A stretch of DNA of 64,000 nt from CAYSRJ01 sp964521865 (GTDB lineage: Bacteria > Spirochaetota > B62-G9 > DRHN01): positions 103,409 to 167,408 of the forward strand of contig CAZFTJ010000008.1 of the NCBI GenBank assembly GCA_964521865.1, written 5' to 3'. Position 1 is the first letter of the stretch. Each line of letters opens with the position of its first letter. Positions 1-8,271 of this stretch are shown here, one piece after another. Made by a program: the position numbers and the translations under genes. The notes under the pieces are model-generated. The model was not told the DNA's origin and searched no databases. It worked only from the letters and a program-made list of their open reading frames with translations.

Positions 1-70
1 CTCACCTGTGGACGCGGCTTATTATAATGTGTATGATTTTTCTATTGCTATTACTAATGAGGAGGTTAAA

Positions 71-895
71 ATGAAACTGTCTTGTAACACGTGGATGTAC
101 TGCAGTTTTCCTGCCTGGCTTCCTGCATACCCTCTCGATTATGTGATCGAGCATCTCGCTTCGATTGGGTATGACGGTATTGAAATCGGATGTGCTGCGC
201 CAACTGCATACCCTCCCTACATGAATGATCGTGAAAGGGCGAGAATTCGAGATTTATTAAAGAAACACAATATCTCCGTCTCGTCGGTGCTCCCCTGCCC
301 GGGTGGTGGAATGGGTAACAATGTGTCGAGCCCGCTTGCAGCAGAGAGGAAGCAGGCAGTTCAGAGCTACAAGGAGTGTATAAAGCTCGGGGCTGATCTG
401 GGAGCAAAAATTTGTCTGTACGTTGCCGGTTGGCAAGTCTGGGGAGTTGAGACGGATCAGGCGCTGGAATGGTCTCGACAGTGTCTGACGGAAGTCGCGA
501 AATATGCGGCCGATCTTGGAATAACAGTTGCGGTCGAGCCGACACCGCAGGACAGTAATCTCATAGAAACAGCCGATGATGCAATCAAATTGATGAAGAG
601 CGTGGGACTGAAGAACGTTGGTGTGATGTTCGATACCATTCATGTGCTTTACAGAAAAGAGATACCTACTGATTACGTTGAGAGAATAAAGAAGGACCTG
701 GTACATGTGCATATTTCGGATATGGATCGGTTGCCTCCAGGAACTCAGAATGATTTTTATTTTTTTGTGGAGGCGTTGAAAAAAATAGAATATGACGGCT
801 ATCTAGCGATGGAAATAGGACTGGGAGGCCGTGGTGTCGACCCCAATGTATTTGCAAAAAAGGCCTATAATTACATGGAAGGCCTGATAAGCTGA
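71..895 (+). CDS. Sugar phosphate isomerase/epimerase (TIM barrel)
   Basis: The 274-residue product belongs to the AP-endonuclease-2/xylose-isomerase-like TIM-barrel family, whose members isomerise or epimerise sugars and polyols with a divalent metal. The expected metal ligands are visible in order: Glu in VAVEPTP, Asp in MFDTIHV, His in HVHISDMD and Glu in AMEIGLGG. The start is placed at the ATG preceded by GGAGG (61-65); an in-frame start further upstream lacks this site. TATAAT lies at 23-28, but its -35 would fall at the window edge. A second, larger member of the family lies downstream on the same strand, and a sugar ABC importer is found about 30 kb away. Substrate cannot be read from sequence; inositol- or tagatose-type epimerases are alternatives. 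Confidence 0.85.
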   Translation: MKLSCNTWMYCSFPAWLPAYPLDYVIEHLASIGYDGIEIGCAAPTAYPPYMNDRERARIRDLLKKHNISVSSVLPCPGGGMGNNVSSPLAAERKQAVQSYKECIKLGADLGAKICLYVAGWQVWGVETDQALEWSRQCLTEVAKYAADLGITVAVEPTPQDSNLIETADDAIKLMKSVGLKNVGVMFDTIHVLYRKEIPTDYVERIKKDLVHVHISDMDRLPPGTQNDFYFFVEALKKIEYDGYLAMEIGLGGRGVDPNVFAKKAYNYMEGLIS

Positions 896-1530
896 AGGCG
901 TGTGGAGCTTCTCTTGGGGAGAATTTAAAACAGCGCATTGAGATATAATAAATTATGAGAAAATAGACAATATTGGTTGTGTTAGCTCGGGGTAAAAAGA
1001 GGTGGACTGTGTCTTCCATCTGTATTGATTATAAAATTTGCAGACTTTCCATGAAACGATAGTGAATCTTTCATTAAAGAATATGAAGGGACCAATTGCA
1101 CGAGATAATGCACGACTACGCTTTAATCTTTTGGGTGTCAATCGGCGTCTCATGGATTTGAAATTGGACTTCAATACGAGCATTTCGATAGTGGAAAGTA
1201 TCAGTCCCTTTTACCTCGGAAAACCGAATAATCTCGATATAATGGTCGGCGTAACCGGCCTTGTTGCAGGGGACACGATCTAAACGAAAATAATTGAGAA
1301 CAAACCCGACAGATATCCGACACATCGTTCTGACAGATTTGGTCAAGGTTTTCACGCCGAGCACTATCGACAAGGATTGTAAAATCATGGAGTTTTTGGG
1401 AGTCTTATGAAAACACAGAATACTCAGTGTACACTATTGTTTAAAAAAGTCTCAAGATAAAAATCATTCGTGAGTACGGTAATTGAATTTTAGTGCTGAT
1501 ATTCAATTCCATGATGTGGAGGTATGAAAA
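896..1530. other. Gene-free stretch between two isomerase genes
   Basis: This 635-nt interval separates two same-strand isomerase genes. Short open frames exist on both strands (for example 1116-1388 on the minus strand, 90 codons), but none has a convincing ribosome binding site or a family I recognise. It may be the decayed remains of a gene or a mobile element; I see no terminal repeats. Confidence 0.4.
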
Positions 1531-2607
1531 ATGAAAATCGGTTTTCTTATTTCTCCCTATGCGGACAAACCGCTTGCGGAAGTTTTGAAGATGCTTCGGC
1601 AGGATTATTCGGCGCTCGAATGCATCGAGATAGGTGTAAGCCTGTATGGTGTAGCACACTGCGACCCTCTTCTTTTCATCAAAGATCCTTCAAAGCGGGA
1701 ACATTTCGAGGAGACAATCGTTAATGCAGGTTTTAGGCTCTCCTCTTTATCTGCTCACGGTAATCCCCTTCATCCCAATAATGAAATCGCGGGCACAAGC
1801 ATACAGAGAATACATGAGGCCGTCACGTTGATGTCGAAGTTGGAGTCATGTCTGGTAAAAGATGAGAAGGGTACTCCTATTCGGGTGGTGAACTGCTTTT
1901 CAGGTCTTCCTGCGGCACATCTGAGCGTTAAGAATGAAGGGACAGTCACGCAGTATGGAAAAGTGCCGGGCTGGAATGTATGCCCCTGGCCGGACGAACA
2001 CTTCGACGCATATCAGGAGCAGATGAAGTTCGCTGGGAATGTATGGAAAAACTTTATAAAGGGAGCGCGTGACGCAGGGGTTGTACTCGCTTTCGAGCTG
2101 CACCCGAACTTTCTCGTTCACAATGTGGAAACGTACCTGGAAATACTTGACCGTGCTGGAGATGACGGAACTGTGCTAGGGGTGAACATGGACCCGAGCC
2201 ATCTTTTCTGGCGGAACATGGACCCGGTTCACGTCATCAGGTTCCTGAACAGGACTCTCCAGACGAATCCGATAAAGCACTGCCACGGGAAGGATACCTA
2301 TGCCGATCCTTACAACACGGCTATTCAGGGAAACTACAGCATCATCCCGTATTCAAAGGAGGCTGAGCGTGTTTGGCGTTTCGTGACCATCGGGGAGGGG
2401 TGGGACCTATTAAACGGGGCACATGATGTGAACTGGTGGTCTCGATTTATCACGGAGCTTCAGCTCTGGGGATACGATCATGTTATCAGTATCGAACACG
2501 AGGATAGCAGAAAATCTTTTAGTGAGGGATTGAAGAAGGCGCTGCATGTGCTTGAGCAGGCCGTAAACAGGGAATCACCGGGGCCAATGACATGGGCCAA
2601 CCGCTGA
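1531..2607 (+). CDS. Sugar phosphate isomerase/epimerase, 358 aa
   Basis: This is a second TIM-barrel isomerase/epimerase, longer than the usual 270-300 residues. Metal-site motifs are present: Glu in LAFELHPN, Asp in GVNMDPSHLF, His in KHCHGKDTY and Glu in ISIEHEDS. The PSH and HCHGKD motifs resemble the subgroup often annotated as sugar phosphate isomerase/epimerase in polyol and glycoside catabolic loci. The ATG lies 8 nt after GGAGG (1517-1522 region), a good ribosome site. It follows the first isomerase on the same strand after a 635-nt gap, so a shared transcript is possible but not shown. The true substrate is unknown. Confidence 0.85.
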   Translation: MKIGFLISPYADKPLAEVLKMLRQDYSALECIEIGVSLYGVAHCDPLLFIKDPSKREHFEETIVNAGFRLSSLSAHGNPLHPNNEIAGTSIQRIHEAVTLMSKLESCLVKDEKGTPIRVVNCFSGLPAAHLSVKNEGTVTQYGKVPGWNVCPWPDEHFDAYQEQMKFAGNVWKNFIKGARDAGVVLAFELHPNFLVHNVETYLEILDRAGDDGTVLGVNMDPSHLFWRNMDPVHVIRFLNRTLQTNPIKHCHGKDTYADPYNTAIQGNYSIIPYSKEAERVWRFVTIGEGWDLLNGAHDVNWWSRFITELQLWGYDHVISIEHEDSRKSFSEGLKKALHVLEQAVNRESPGPMTWANR

Positions 2608-2787
2608 TGTATATACCTGTGTGTTCTTAGGGAATTACATGCCGCTTATTATTAAGCATTGAATCGGGAAAACTAAGCTGGTACACACAATGAGAGAGGA
2701 GACTAGTATACAATAAAGTTCGCATATTTGAAAATGCTGCGTCACAGTAATATTACTTTAATTTCTTGGTTGATGTACAGCATCTTC

Positions 2788-4041
2788 TTAACAGTCCTTT
2801 TCCTGTGCGCGCGAAAAAAATAGCTCAAAGACGGTTCCCTGGTCGGGCTTGCTGTCTACAAAGATATATCCGCCCGACTGTCTCACTATTCCATAAACCG
2901 TTGACAGTCCCAACCCCGTACCCTTGCCTACCCCCTTGGTCGTGAAAAAGGGATCAAAGATATGATCCTGCTCCACCTTATTCATCCCATGACCGGTATC
3001 ACATACTTTTAGAAAAACAAATTCTCCCTGTGGTATTTCCGGGTGTCGTAATCGTAACTTTTCATCAGAAATTATATTTCCTGTCTCCAGCGTGATTTCT
3101 CCACCCCCGGGCATTGCGTCGCGGGCGTTCATGACAAGATTCACAATTACCTTTTCCACCTGGGTTTTATCGTTAGAGATACTCCACAATTCAGGGTCAA
3201 GCTCGGTACGCAGTTCGATATTTTTTCCCAGGAGACTGATAAGCGTCTTCATGAGACCGGTTACCAGGTTGTTGAGGTACAGAACTTCTTGTTTCATAAA
3301 CTGTTTTCTGCTGTATGCAAGCAGCTGCTGCGTAAGCGAAGCTGCCCTGTCCCCGGCTTTTTTTATTTCACGCACAAAACAGGCGATTCTATGATCAAGA
3401 TCGGGAGTCATCAGTATGACTTCGGAATATCCCAGAATTGTCGTGAGTAGATTGTTGAAATCATGCGCAATTCCTCCTGCCAGACGGCCGACTGCCTCCA
3501 TCTTCTGAGCTTGCATAAGCTGATTTTCGAGTTTTTTCCTCTGCGTTATATCCCGAAGAATGCCCAGTATACCGACGAGATTTCCCCTTTTATCCCGGAG
3601 AAAATCGACTTTGAGCTCGCCCCATAGAGTTGTACCGTCTTTTCTCACATACTCATACTCAAGAAGCGGTATTTCAACCTCCGTTCCCTGCATTACGAGG
3701 GCGGCGTATTTCTTGAAACTTTCCACTCCCCTTTGATAGGAATCGGGGGTCATGATGTCTTGCATGCTCAATTTCATTATTTCTTCAACACTGTATCCTG
3801 AAAGAGCTTCGACGGAAGGGTTGACATACGTGATTTTCAGGTCCATATCCTGAATAAAAATGATATCCGTCACATGTTCAGCAAGAAACCTGCTGGTTTC
3901 ATCGCCCGGTGTAAGTGATGTGTGAGATTGTGCGGGCCTTTTTTCCAGTGCGGAAATCCACTCTTCCAGTTCTTCCTTCTGTTTCAGTAAAACCTGTAAT
4001 TCATCGGATGAAGCTTTGTCCCTTCTATTCACATATCCCAT
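2788..4041 (-). CDS. PAS-domain sensor histidine kinase
   Basis: This 417-residue protein has no membrane segment, so it should act as a cytoplasmic sensor. A short coiled N-terminus (about 1-45) is followed by a PAS domain with PAC tail (about 48-168, ending in GILRDITQRKKLENQL). A HisKA dimerisation domain carries the phospho-accepting His in GGIAHDFNN (about residue 194). The HATPase domain shows the N box NLVMNARDAM, the G1 box DTGHGMN and the G2 box GTGLGLSTVYGI. It belongs to the NtrB-like hybrid-kinase subgroup. No response regulator lies beside it, so its partner is unknown. The neighbours on either side are unrelated metabolic genes. Confidence 0.9.
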   Translation of the reverse strand: MGYVNRRDKASSDELQVLLKQKEELEEWISALEKRPAQSHTSLTPGDETSRFLAEHVTDIIFIQDMDLKITYVNPSVEALSGYSVEEIMKLSMQDIMTPDSYQRGVESFKKYAALVMQGTEVEIPLLEYEYVRKDGTTLWGELKVDFLRDKRGNLVGILGILRDITQRKKLENQLMQAQKMEAVGRLAGGIAHDFNNLLTTILGYSEVILMTPDLDHRIACFVREIKKAGDRAASLTQQLLAYSRKQFMKQEVLYLNNLVTGLMKTLISLLGKNIELRTELDPELWSISNDKTQVEKVIVNLVMNARDAMPGGGEITLETGNIISDEKLRLRHPEIPQGEFVFLKVCDTGHGMNKVEQDHIFDPFFTTKGVGKGTGLGLSTVYGIVRQSGGYIFVDSKPDQGTVFELFFSRAQEKDC

Positions 4042-4236
4042 ACGTTCTGCCCCTTCTGAATCCGACCCCGCCTGAAATTAAATGATTTCCTTCACATATT
4101 TAAATCTAGAGGATATCCCGCATAGCTCCGTATCACACTATCATATTAACGATTGACTGGCAATACAGTAAATTCCTTCACACATTCGAAACAGCAGCTA
4201 TCTATCTACTATTTTAAGAGAAACGTGCGTACCTTA

Positions 4237-5190
4237 TCAAATATAAATATTCCCGTACTGCAGGCTGTTCTTAAGGAAATTTCCGACAGTATCCAGGAGC
4301 CCGTCGGTCAGGGGGAGCTTTGGGTCGCTGTATGCTGCGATATTTCCCTGCCGATCAGCCGGGGCATCCTTGAGCACATGGTTCATACCCTCGATGATGC
4401 ACAGATTGCCGTCGGGCTTGGCTGCAGCAAGTATTTTCGCTTGTCTCACGTCTGTCTGCAGATCTCGTGAGCCGTTCACAATCAACACAGGCATGTGCAG
4501 CCGGGCGATCTCCTCGGCCGGGTTATAGCGGAACATTGCGGTCAAAAACGGCTGCACGCTCGGCCTGAACAAGGTTTGAAGTTCGGGGCTCACCCGAGCG
4601 ACCACTTTTGCCTTTCTGAGAGCGCTGATGATCCTGTCGGCTTCCTCTACGGCTTCGGGCATTTGAGCCTTCATCTGATCGATCAAAATTTCGTAAATCG
4701 GACATCCGGGTCCGGCTATCGACACGAATGCGCGGGCGCCGGTACGACGCGCCGCGATCATTCCGATCAGGGAGCCTTCGCTGTGGCCGATTACGCCGAG
4801 GCCTGAAAACCGGGAATCTTTCCTGATTTTTTCGATCCAGGCTGCTGCATCGTCTATGAAAACGTCGAACGTAAACTCGCTTTCATCCGAACTCGACTCT
4901 GCGCTTGCAGCAATGCCGCGTTTATCATAACGTACAGCGGATATACCTTGCTCTGCCAGTCCTTCGGCGAGCATTTTTAAGCTGTTATTCTTATCCGGGA
5001 ATAACGGTGAGTTGCCGTCCCTGTCCGTCGACCCGGATCCCGAAATAATGAGCACCAAAGGTGCTGGTTTATTGCGATCCGGCAGTGTTAGGGTTCCGTA
5101 CAGGGTTCCCGTATCCGTCGTCAGGGTCGCTTCTTCGCTCGTCACAGGCAATCTCGATTCGGTGAATTGCAGATGGAGTTGGTGAAGCAA
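4237..5190 (-). CDS. Alpha/beta hydrolase (esterase/acyl hydrolase)
   Basis: This is an alpha/beta hydrolase of 317 residues as read from a TTG codon. The nucleophile elbow is G135-H-S137-E-G139. The acid is probably the Asp in GSRDLQ and the catalytic His the one in GMNHVLK. The SGSGSTDRDG loop forms the oxyanion region, as in the family annotated as bacterial serine aminopeptidase/hydrolase-4-like esterases. Homologues of this type usually carry a signal peptide, but none is seen here. An ATG at about 5193-5195 (minus strand) starts a different frame that runs over the first codons, so the 5' end may be frameshifted or the start misread. A hairpin at 5303-5327 insulates it from the gene upstream. 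Confidence 0.75.
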   Translation of the reverse strand: MLHQLHLQFTESRLPVTSEEATLTTDTGTLYGTLTLPDRNKPAPLVLIISGSGSTDRDGNSPLFPDKNNSLKMLAEGLAEQGISAVRYDKRGIAASAESSSDESEFTFDVFIDDAAAWIEKIRKDSRFSGLGVIGHSEGSLIGMIAARRTGARAFVSIAGPGCPIYEILIDQMKAQMPEAVEEADRIISALRKAKVVARVSPELQTLFRPSVQPFLTAMFRYNPAEEIARLHMPVLIVNGSRDLQTDVRQAKILAAAKPDGNLCIIEGMNHVLKDAPADRQGNIAAYSDPKLPLTDGLLDTVGNFLKNSLQYGNIYI

Positions 5191-5531
5191 AGCTCATCGT
5201 CGAAAGTGCTTACAGAATGTAATATAGGTAATTGGAATAGAATATAATCAATTGAGCATAAAAATCCGATACAAAATACAAGCTATCTCCGGCTTCGATA
5301 TAAAATACCGATTTTCTATCGGTATTTCAAAGGAAGCGATCGGCAACCTGTTGTTACTTTGATATATGCAGGTTAGATACAACATCTCCTTTTCCGTAGA
5401 AAACGTTTGAGAAAACAGGAGAGGAAGAGGAGGTTTTTAAAAAATTGTTATGGAGACGCGCCGGCCATCCCGGCTGGATTGACGATTACACGCCGACAGG
5501 GGGGGACAAGATATGCCCCGTGCCTCGCTGT
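5191..5531. other. Intergenic region with one strong hairpin
   Basis: No gene is supported in these 341 nt. The clearest content is the hairpin at 5303-5327. The right half is GC-richer and contains short direct G runs near 5501-5508, but no frame with a ribosome binding site. Confidence 0.5.
5303..5327 (-). terminator. Hairpin, probable intrinsic terminator
   Basis: AAATACCGAT and ATCGGTATTT form a perfect 10-bp stem with a 5-nt loop. Read on the minus strand, the stem is followed by TTTTATATC, a short T-rich tail. It sits about 200 nt downstream of the holin-like gene and upstream of the hydrolase gene, both on the minus strand, so it would separate their transcription. Confidence 0.55.
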
Positions 5532-5810
5532 TCAAATCTCTCTTTTAACCATCTTGCCGATCGCATACGAGCCGAAATGATAAATCCCGTTCGATTCCAG
5601 AAATACTCCAACAACAAGGATAACAAACTTCGACCAGTCATACGGTTGAACAGAAAGAGTCCTCCAGAGTGCTAAAAGGATCGTTACTACTGCAGAGATA
5701 ACGAGAGCAGTATTGCCTTCTGCTTTCAGCCATTTCTTTATTGCCTGGGTAATGGGCACTGCTATCGCAGCCAAACCGAGTATCTCAGCCACTAATTGGG
5801 GCGTAATCAT
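5532..5810 (-). CDS. Small hydrophobic, holin-like membrane protein
   Basis: The 92-residue product has three hydrophobic stretches (about residues 5-26, 33-50 and 60-80) joined by short charged loops, and ends in the basic tail GKMVKREI. Size and topology resemble phage holins and small holin-like membrane proteins, but no family motif proves it. The ATG is preceded by AGGAGG at good spacing, which supports expression. No other phage gene is adjacent. It borders an AT-rich gene-free kilobase on one side. It could equally be an uncharacterised small inner-membrane protein. Confidence 0.6.
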   Translation of the reverse strand: MITPQLVAEILGLAAIAVPITQAIKKWLKAEGNTALVISAVVTILLALWRTLSVQPYDWSKFVILVVGVFLESNGIYHFGSYAIGKMVKREI

Positions 5811-6796
5811 TGTATGATCCTCCTTTTCAGATTTTTAGCCGCTGTTTTATATTATGATTCAATGAAATGAAATCGCAACAATTACGCTGGAAAGAAATAA
5901 GGCACCTTGTGCCACATTGCATTGTAATGACGTTAATTTCTTGTTGACACCATCTTTCACAATATAAAAAAAGTCGTGTATCATGCATTATTGTTTTATA
6001 GACACATACACTTGATAAATAAGTTAAATAACCAAATAATTATAATAAGCATGATAATTAATATATAATAAACTTAATAATAATTGTATTGATCAGCTTG
6101 CCTGTATATGGTTTTATTGTCTTATAAAGCATATTATAGAATGGAGATATTGGGATAAAACATCACTAAATTAATATAAGGAATCTGATTTTGTAAAAAG
6201 AAAAAAGAATATAAATATTACATTTAAATTGTTATTGCCTTGTATAAACCATGGAATTGAGGACAGTATTTCTTTGAACTTGACAGTGCAGGCAGTAAAG
6301 AAAAAGATGATAACAAGTAGTCAATTATGTCGTCTATGGGGTGTGGGGGTCTATCCATTTTCGACAAAATGCTGTTTTCTAAGATGGGAAAAATCGGCAA
6401 AACGCGGTTTTCCGGTTTTCTGAGAAATGCCATATTTTTTATTGTGGAATCCTCCCGTATTTTTCAGGTTCTCTCAGTTCTATCGAAGAGAATTAAGAAT
6501 GGACTATAACCTTCAATGATGTTAAAATCATCAACAGGTGAGCGGTTATGACCGAGTTCAAGTATCGGGAATGGTCATTGCCCCGAGGCGTCAGAGCTTG
6601 TTCGTAGAGAACAGTAATCCTGTTATCAGGAGCGCCGACCAATGTGATCAAACCGCTCACCTTACTATTTGAATATCTGAATACCCTGGGTATTTTTCTC
6701 ATTGATCCGGAAACTATTTGAGTTTTCGTTTTTTCTCATTGTTACTCAGGCTTTAAGAGAACGTATGCAGGTCATATACGGTTTCAGAAGAAAACC
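5811..6796. other. AT-rich gene-free kilobase
   Basis: About 1 kb contains no reading frame with a plausible start and composition. The first 450 nt are extremely AT-rich. The part from 6340 onward is of more ordinary composition and includes the 127-nt inverted-repeat element at 6536-6662. The stretch may be a graveyard of inserted DNA or may encode structured RNA; I recognise no tRNA or known RNA family in it. Confidence 0.5.
6536..6662. repeat. 127-nt element with 12-bp perfect terminal inverted repeat
   Basis: AGGTGAGCGGTT at 6536-6547 is mirrored exactly by AACCGCTCACCT at 6651-6662. Inside, further pairings are possible: GGCG near 6587 with CGCC near 6633, ATGGTC near 6571 with GACCAAT near 6637, and a short CCTG-TTAT-CAGG hairpin. 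The whole could fold into one branched structure. No protein frame spans it credibly and no target-site duplication is visible. Candidates are a structured RNA, a miniature mobile element or a recombination site; none is proven. Confidence 0.5.
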
Positions 6797-7453
6797 TTAA
6801 TACTCCCCATGAAAAATTGCCTTATTTTCCAGAGCACCCCAAGCAGCGTACCCTCGCATCTGGATATTATACTTGTCCTCGCGCTCTTTGCCGGTCTTCC
6901 AGTCAAGGATGTGCAGGTGATTCTGTGCAGGGATCAGAAAGTCAACCTTGCAGTAGGCCTTAAGTCCTTCGATTCGGGTCTCCCCGAAGCCCTCCGGCTC
7001 GATGATCCAAGGCTCAGTTGCAGCTGAGGCTTGCTGAGCAAGCCACCCGAACCGGTCGCTTTCGATCAGATTCGTGACCGCTGTGAGCACCGTACCGGTC
7101 ATACCTTCTGTGTCTATTCGGGTTTCGCGACCGGAGTATATCTCTTCGTAGTCAGCTCTCCGGTGTTGTTCAGCAACCTTTCTCCGGACATAGTCAGCAA
7201 GGCGCTGAGTATCGATAGGCTGGTCAGGCTCTTTCAACAGGCGCTTTAGTATCGTTGAGATACAATTGTGGGTGAGTATGCCAATTTGCAACGGCACCGA
7301 TACCATCAACCGAAGCCGGGCAATCAGAGCTTGTGGGTACTCATTGTCCCATTTGTAGTAGTATTGGTAGTAATACTGGCGCCTGCATGCAGTAAACTTG
7401 TCATACCGTGATATCGACCAACCTAGTATCGCACTATACTCGAAGGATTGCAA
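6797..7453 (-). CDS. PD-(D/E)XK nuclease-family protein, probably C-terminally truncated
   Basis: The 218 residues match the PD-(D/E)XK superfamily related to AddB/Cas4-type exonucleases. There is an N-terminal CRRQYYYQYYY segment. The active-site core is an Asp in CKVDFL followed by LDWKTGK (the (D/E)-x-K signature). QMRGYAAW supplies the Q-x-x-x-Y helix. The frame stops about 12 residues after that helix, whereas relatives usually continue for several dozen residues. None of the downstream frames continues the family recognisably. No adaptation cas genes or helicase lie nearby. It may be a decaying gene or a minimal version. Confidence 0.7.
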   Translation of the reverse strand: MQSFEYSAILGWSISRYDKFTACRRQYYYQYYYKWDNEYPQALIARLRLMVSVPLQIGILTHNCISTILKRLLKEPDQPIDTQRLADYVRRKVAEQHRRADYEEIYSGRETRIDTEGMTGTVLTAVTNLIESDRFGWLAQQASAATEPWIIEPEGFGETRIEGLKAYCKVDFLIPAQNHLHILDWKTGKEREDKYNIQMRGYAAWGALENKAIFHGEY

Positions 7454-7578
7454 GAAATTTTCCTTTCAGCATTGTGACTCCAGAACATAATAGGATGGCC
7501 AGGTAACTAGTATTCTATTTGAGGCGTTCTGGCATCCCCATTTCGCCGAAAATGTCCGGCGTTGCGAAAATCACACTT

Positions 7579-7872
7579 CTAACTTGCTCTCACAATCGGA
7601 TCTGGGATATTTTTAACCTTCTTATACGCCTTATAAATATCCAACGCTTGCTGGGCATTCAACCAAAACTCCGGTGTTGTATTAAATGCAGAAGCAAGCT
7701 TTACCGCCATCTCAGCGGTAATAGAAGTCCTGCCATTTACGATTCGATTAATCACTTTTACATCACACCCTATGTGATCCGAAAGCTGCTTTTGTGTAAT
7801 TCCAAGCGGTTTTAATAACTCTTCCTGAAGTATTTCACCCGGTGTCGTCGGCTCTCTTTTTATGGTAAACAT
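7579..7872 (-). CDS. higA: HigA-type antitoxin, HTH domain
   Basis: This 97-residue protein opens with the family hallmark PTTPGEILQEE and has an XRE helix-turn-helix (about residues 24-75, GITQKQLSDHIGCD). NTTPEFWLNAQQALDIY is typical of HigA/VapI antitoxins. It lies downstream of and overlaps the toxin gene by 38 nt, the toxin-first order known for higBA. A GAGGAG site precedes the ATG. It should bind and neutralise the toxin and repress the shared promoter; the GGTATACC dyad at 8203-8210 is a candidate operator. Confidence 0.9.
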   Translation of the reverse strand: MFTIKREPTTPGEILQEELLKPLGITQKQLSDHIGCDVKVINRIVNGRTSITAEMAVKLASAFNTTPEFWLNAQQALDIYKAYKKVKNIPDPIVRAS

Positions 7873-8179
7873 AATACATCTCCTCTTTATAATGATAATC
7901 TGTAATGCTTACATCAGAAGGTCCTGATTCTTTCCATCTGAAAATTATTCTCCATCTTTCATTAATACGAATGCTGTAATAGCTTTCTAAATCCCCTTTA
8001 AGTGCTTCTAATCTATTTCCAGGTAGAGCTTTTAAATCGTTTAATTTAGCTGCATAGTGAAGCATATCGAGTTTTCGTTTTGCTATTTGACTTACAGATG
8101 CCCATCCGATACCCTTTTTAATTTTACCTCCGATAAAGAACTCTTCAGTCTCTTTGTCTGAAAAGGATTGGATAGCCAT
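7835..8179 (-). CDS. higB: HigB/RelE-family toxin
   Basis: The 114-residue product matches the RelE/HigB mRNA-interferase fold: an N-terminal IQSFSDKETEEFF, a middle KALPGNRLEALKGD and the core INERWRIIFRW, ending in the VSITDYH strand. Typical members have about 92-115 residues and cleave ribosome-bound mRNA. The final 38 nt overlap the start of higA. No Shine-Dalgarno sequence precedes the ATG, and the candidate -10 lies so close that the transcript may be nearly leaderless, which would keep toxin translation low. Confidence 0.88.
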   Translation of the reverse strand: MAIQSFSDKETEEFFIGGKIKKGIGWASVSQIAKRKLDMLHYAAKLNDLKALPGNRLEALKGDLESYYSIRINERWRIIFRWKESGPSDVSITDYHYKEEMYYVYHKKRADDTG

Positions 8180-8187
8180 TTATAATT

Positions 8188-8217
8188 AATTTACCTGATA
8201 AAGGTATACCACGTCAA
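8188..8217 (-). promoter_or_regulatory. Candidate higBA promoter with operator dyad
   Basis: On the minus strand TTGACG (8212-8217) and TAAATT (8188-8193) are 18 nt apart. The palindrome GGTATACC at 8203-8210 lies between them, where a bound HigA would block RNA polymerase. Predicted transcription would start within a few bases of the higB ATG. Confidence 0.4.
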
Positions 8218-8271
8218 GGTATTATTCCCATGGGGTGAGTGTTGTCGAAAAAACTATTCTGCAGATTGTAA

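Noticed and set aside
66..545. Minus-strand frames opposite the first isomerase gene
   Set aside because: They are shadows of the plus-strand gene, with no ribosome site and unnatural composition. The same holds for long antisense frames opposite carB, subunits A and B, and the barrel gene.
1116..1388. Transposase fragment on the minus strand
   Set aside because: The 90-codon frame shows no DDE motif or recognisable transposase segment, no ribosome site and no terminal repeats.
5941..5980. Promoter beginning TTGACA near 5951
   Set aside because: The -35 is good, but no -10 occurs at 16-18 nt and no gene follows on that strand.
6536..6662. Integron attC site
   Set aside because: The length would fit, but the outer ends lack the RYYYAAC and GTTRRRY core sites, and no integrase gene is present.
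6536..6662. Retron msr-msd region
   Set aside because: The 12-bp flanking repeats fit loosely, but there is no reverse transcriptase gene nearby.
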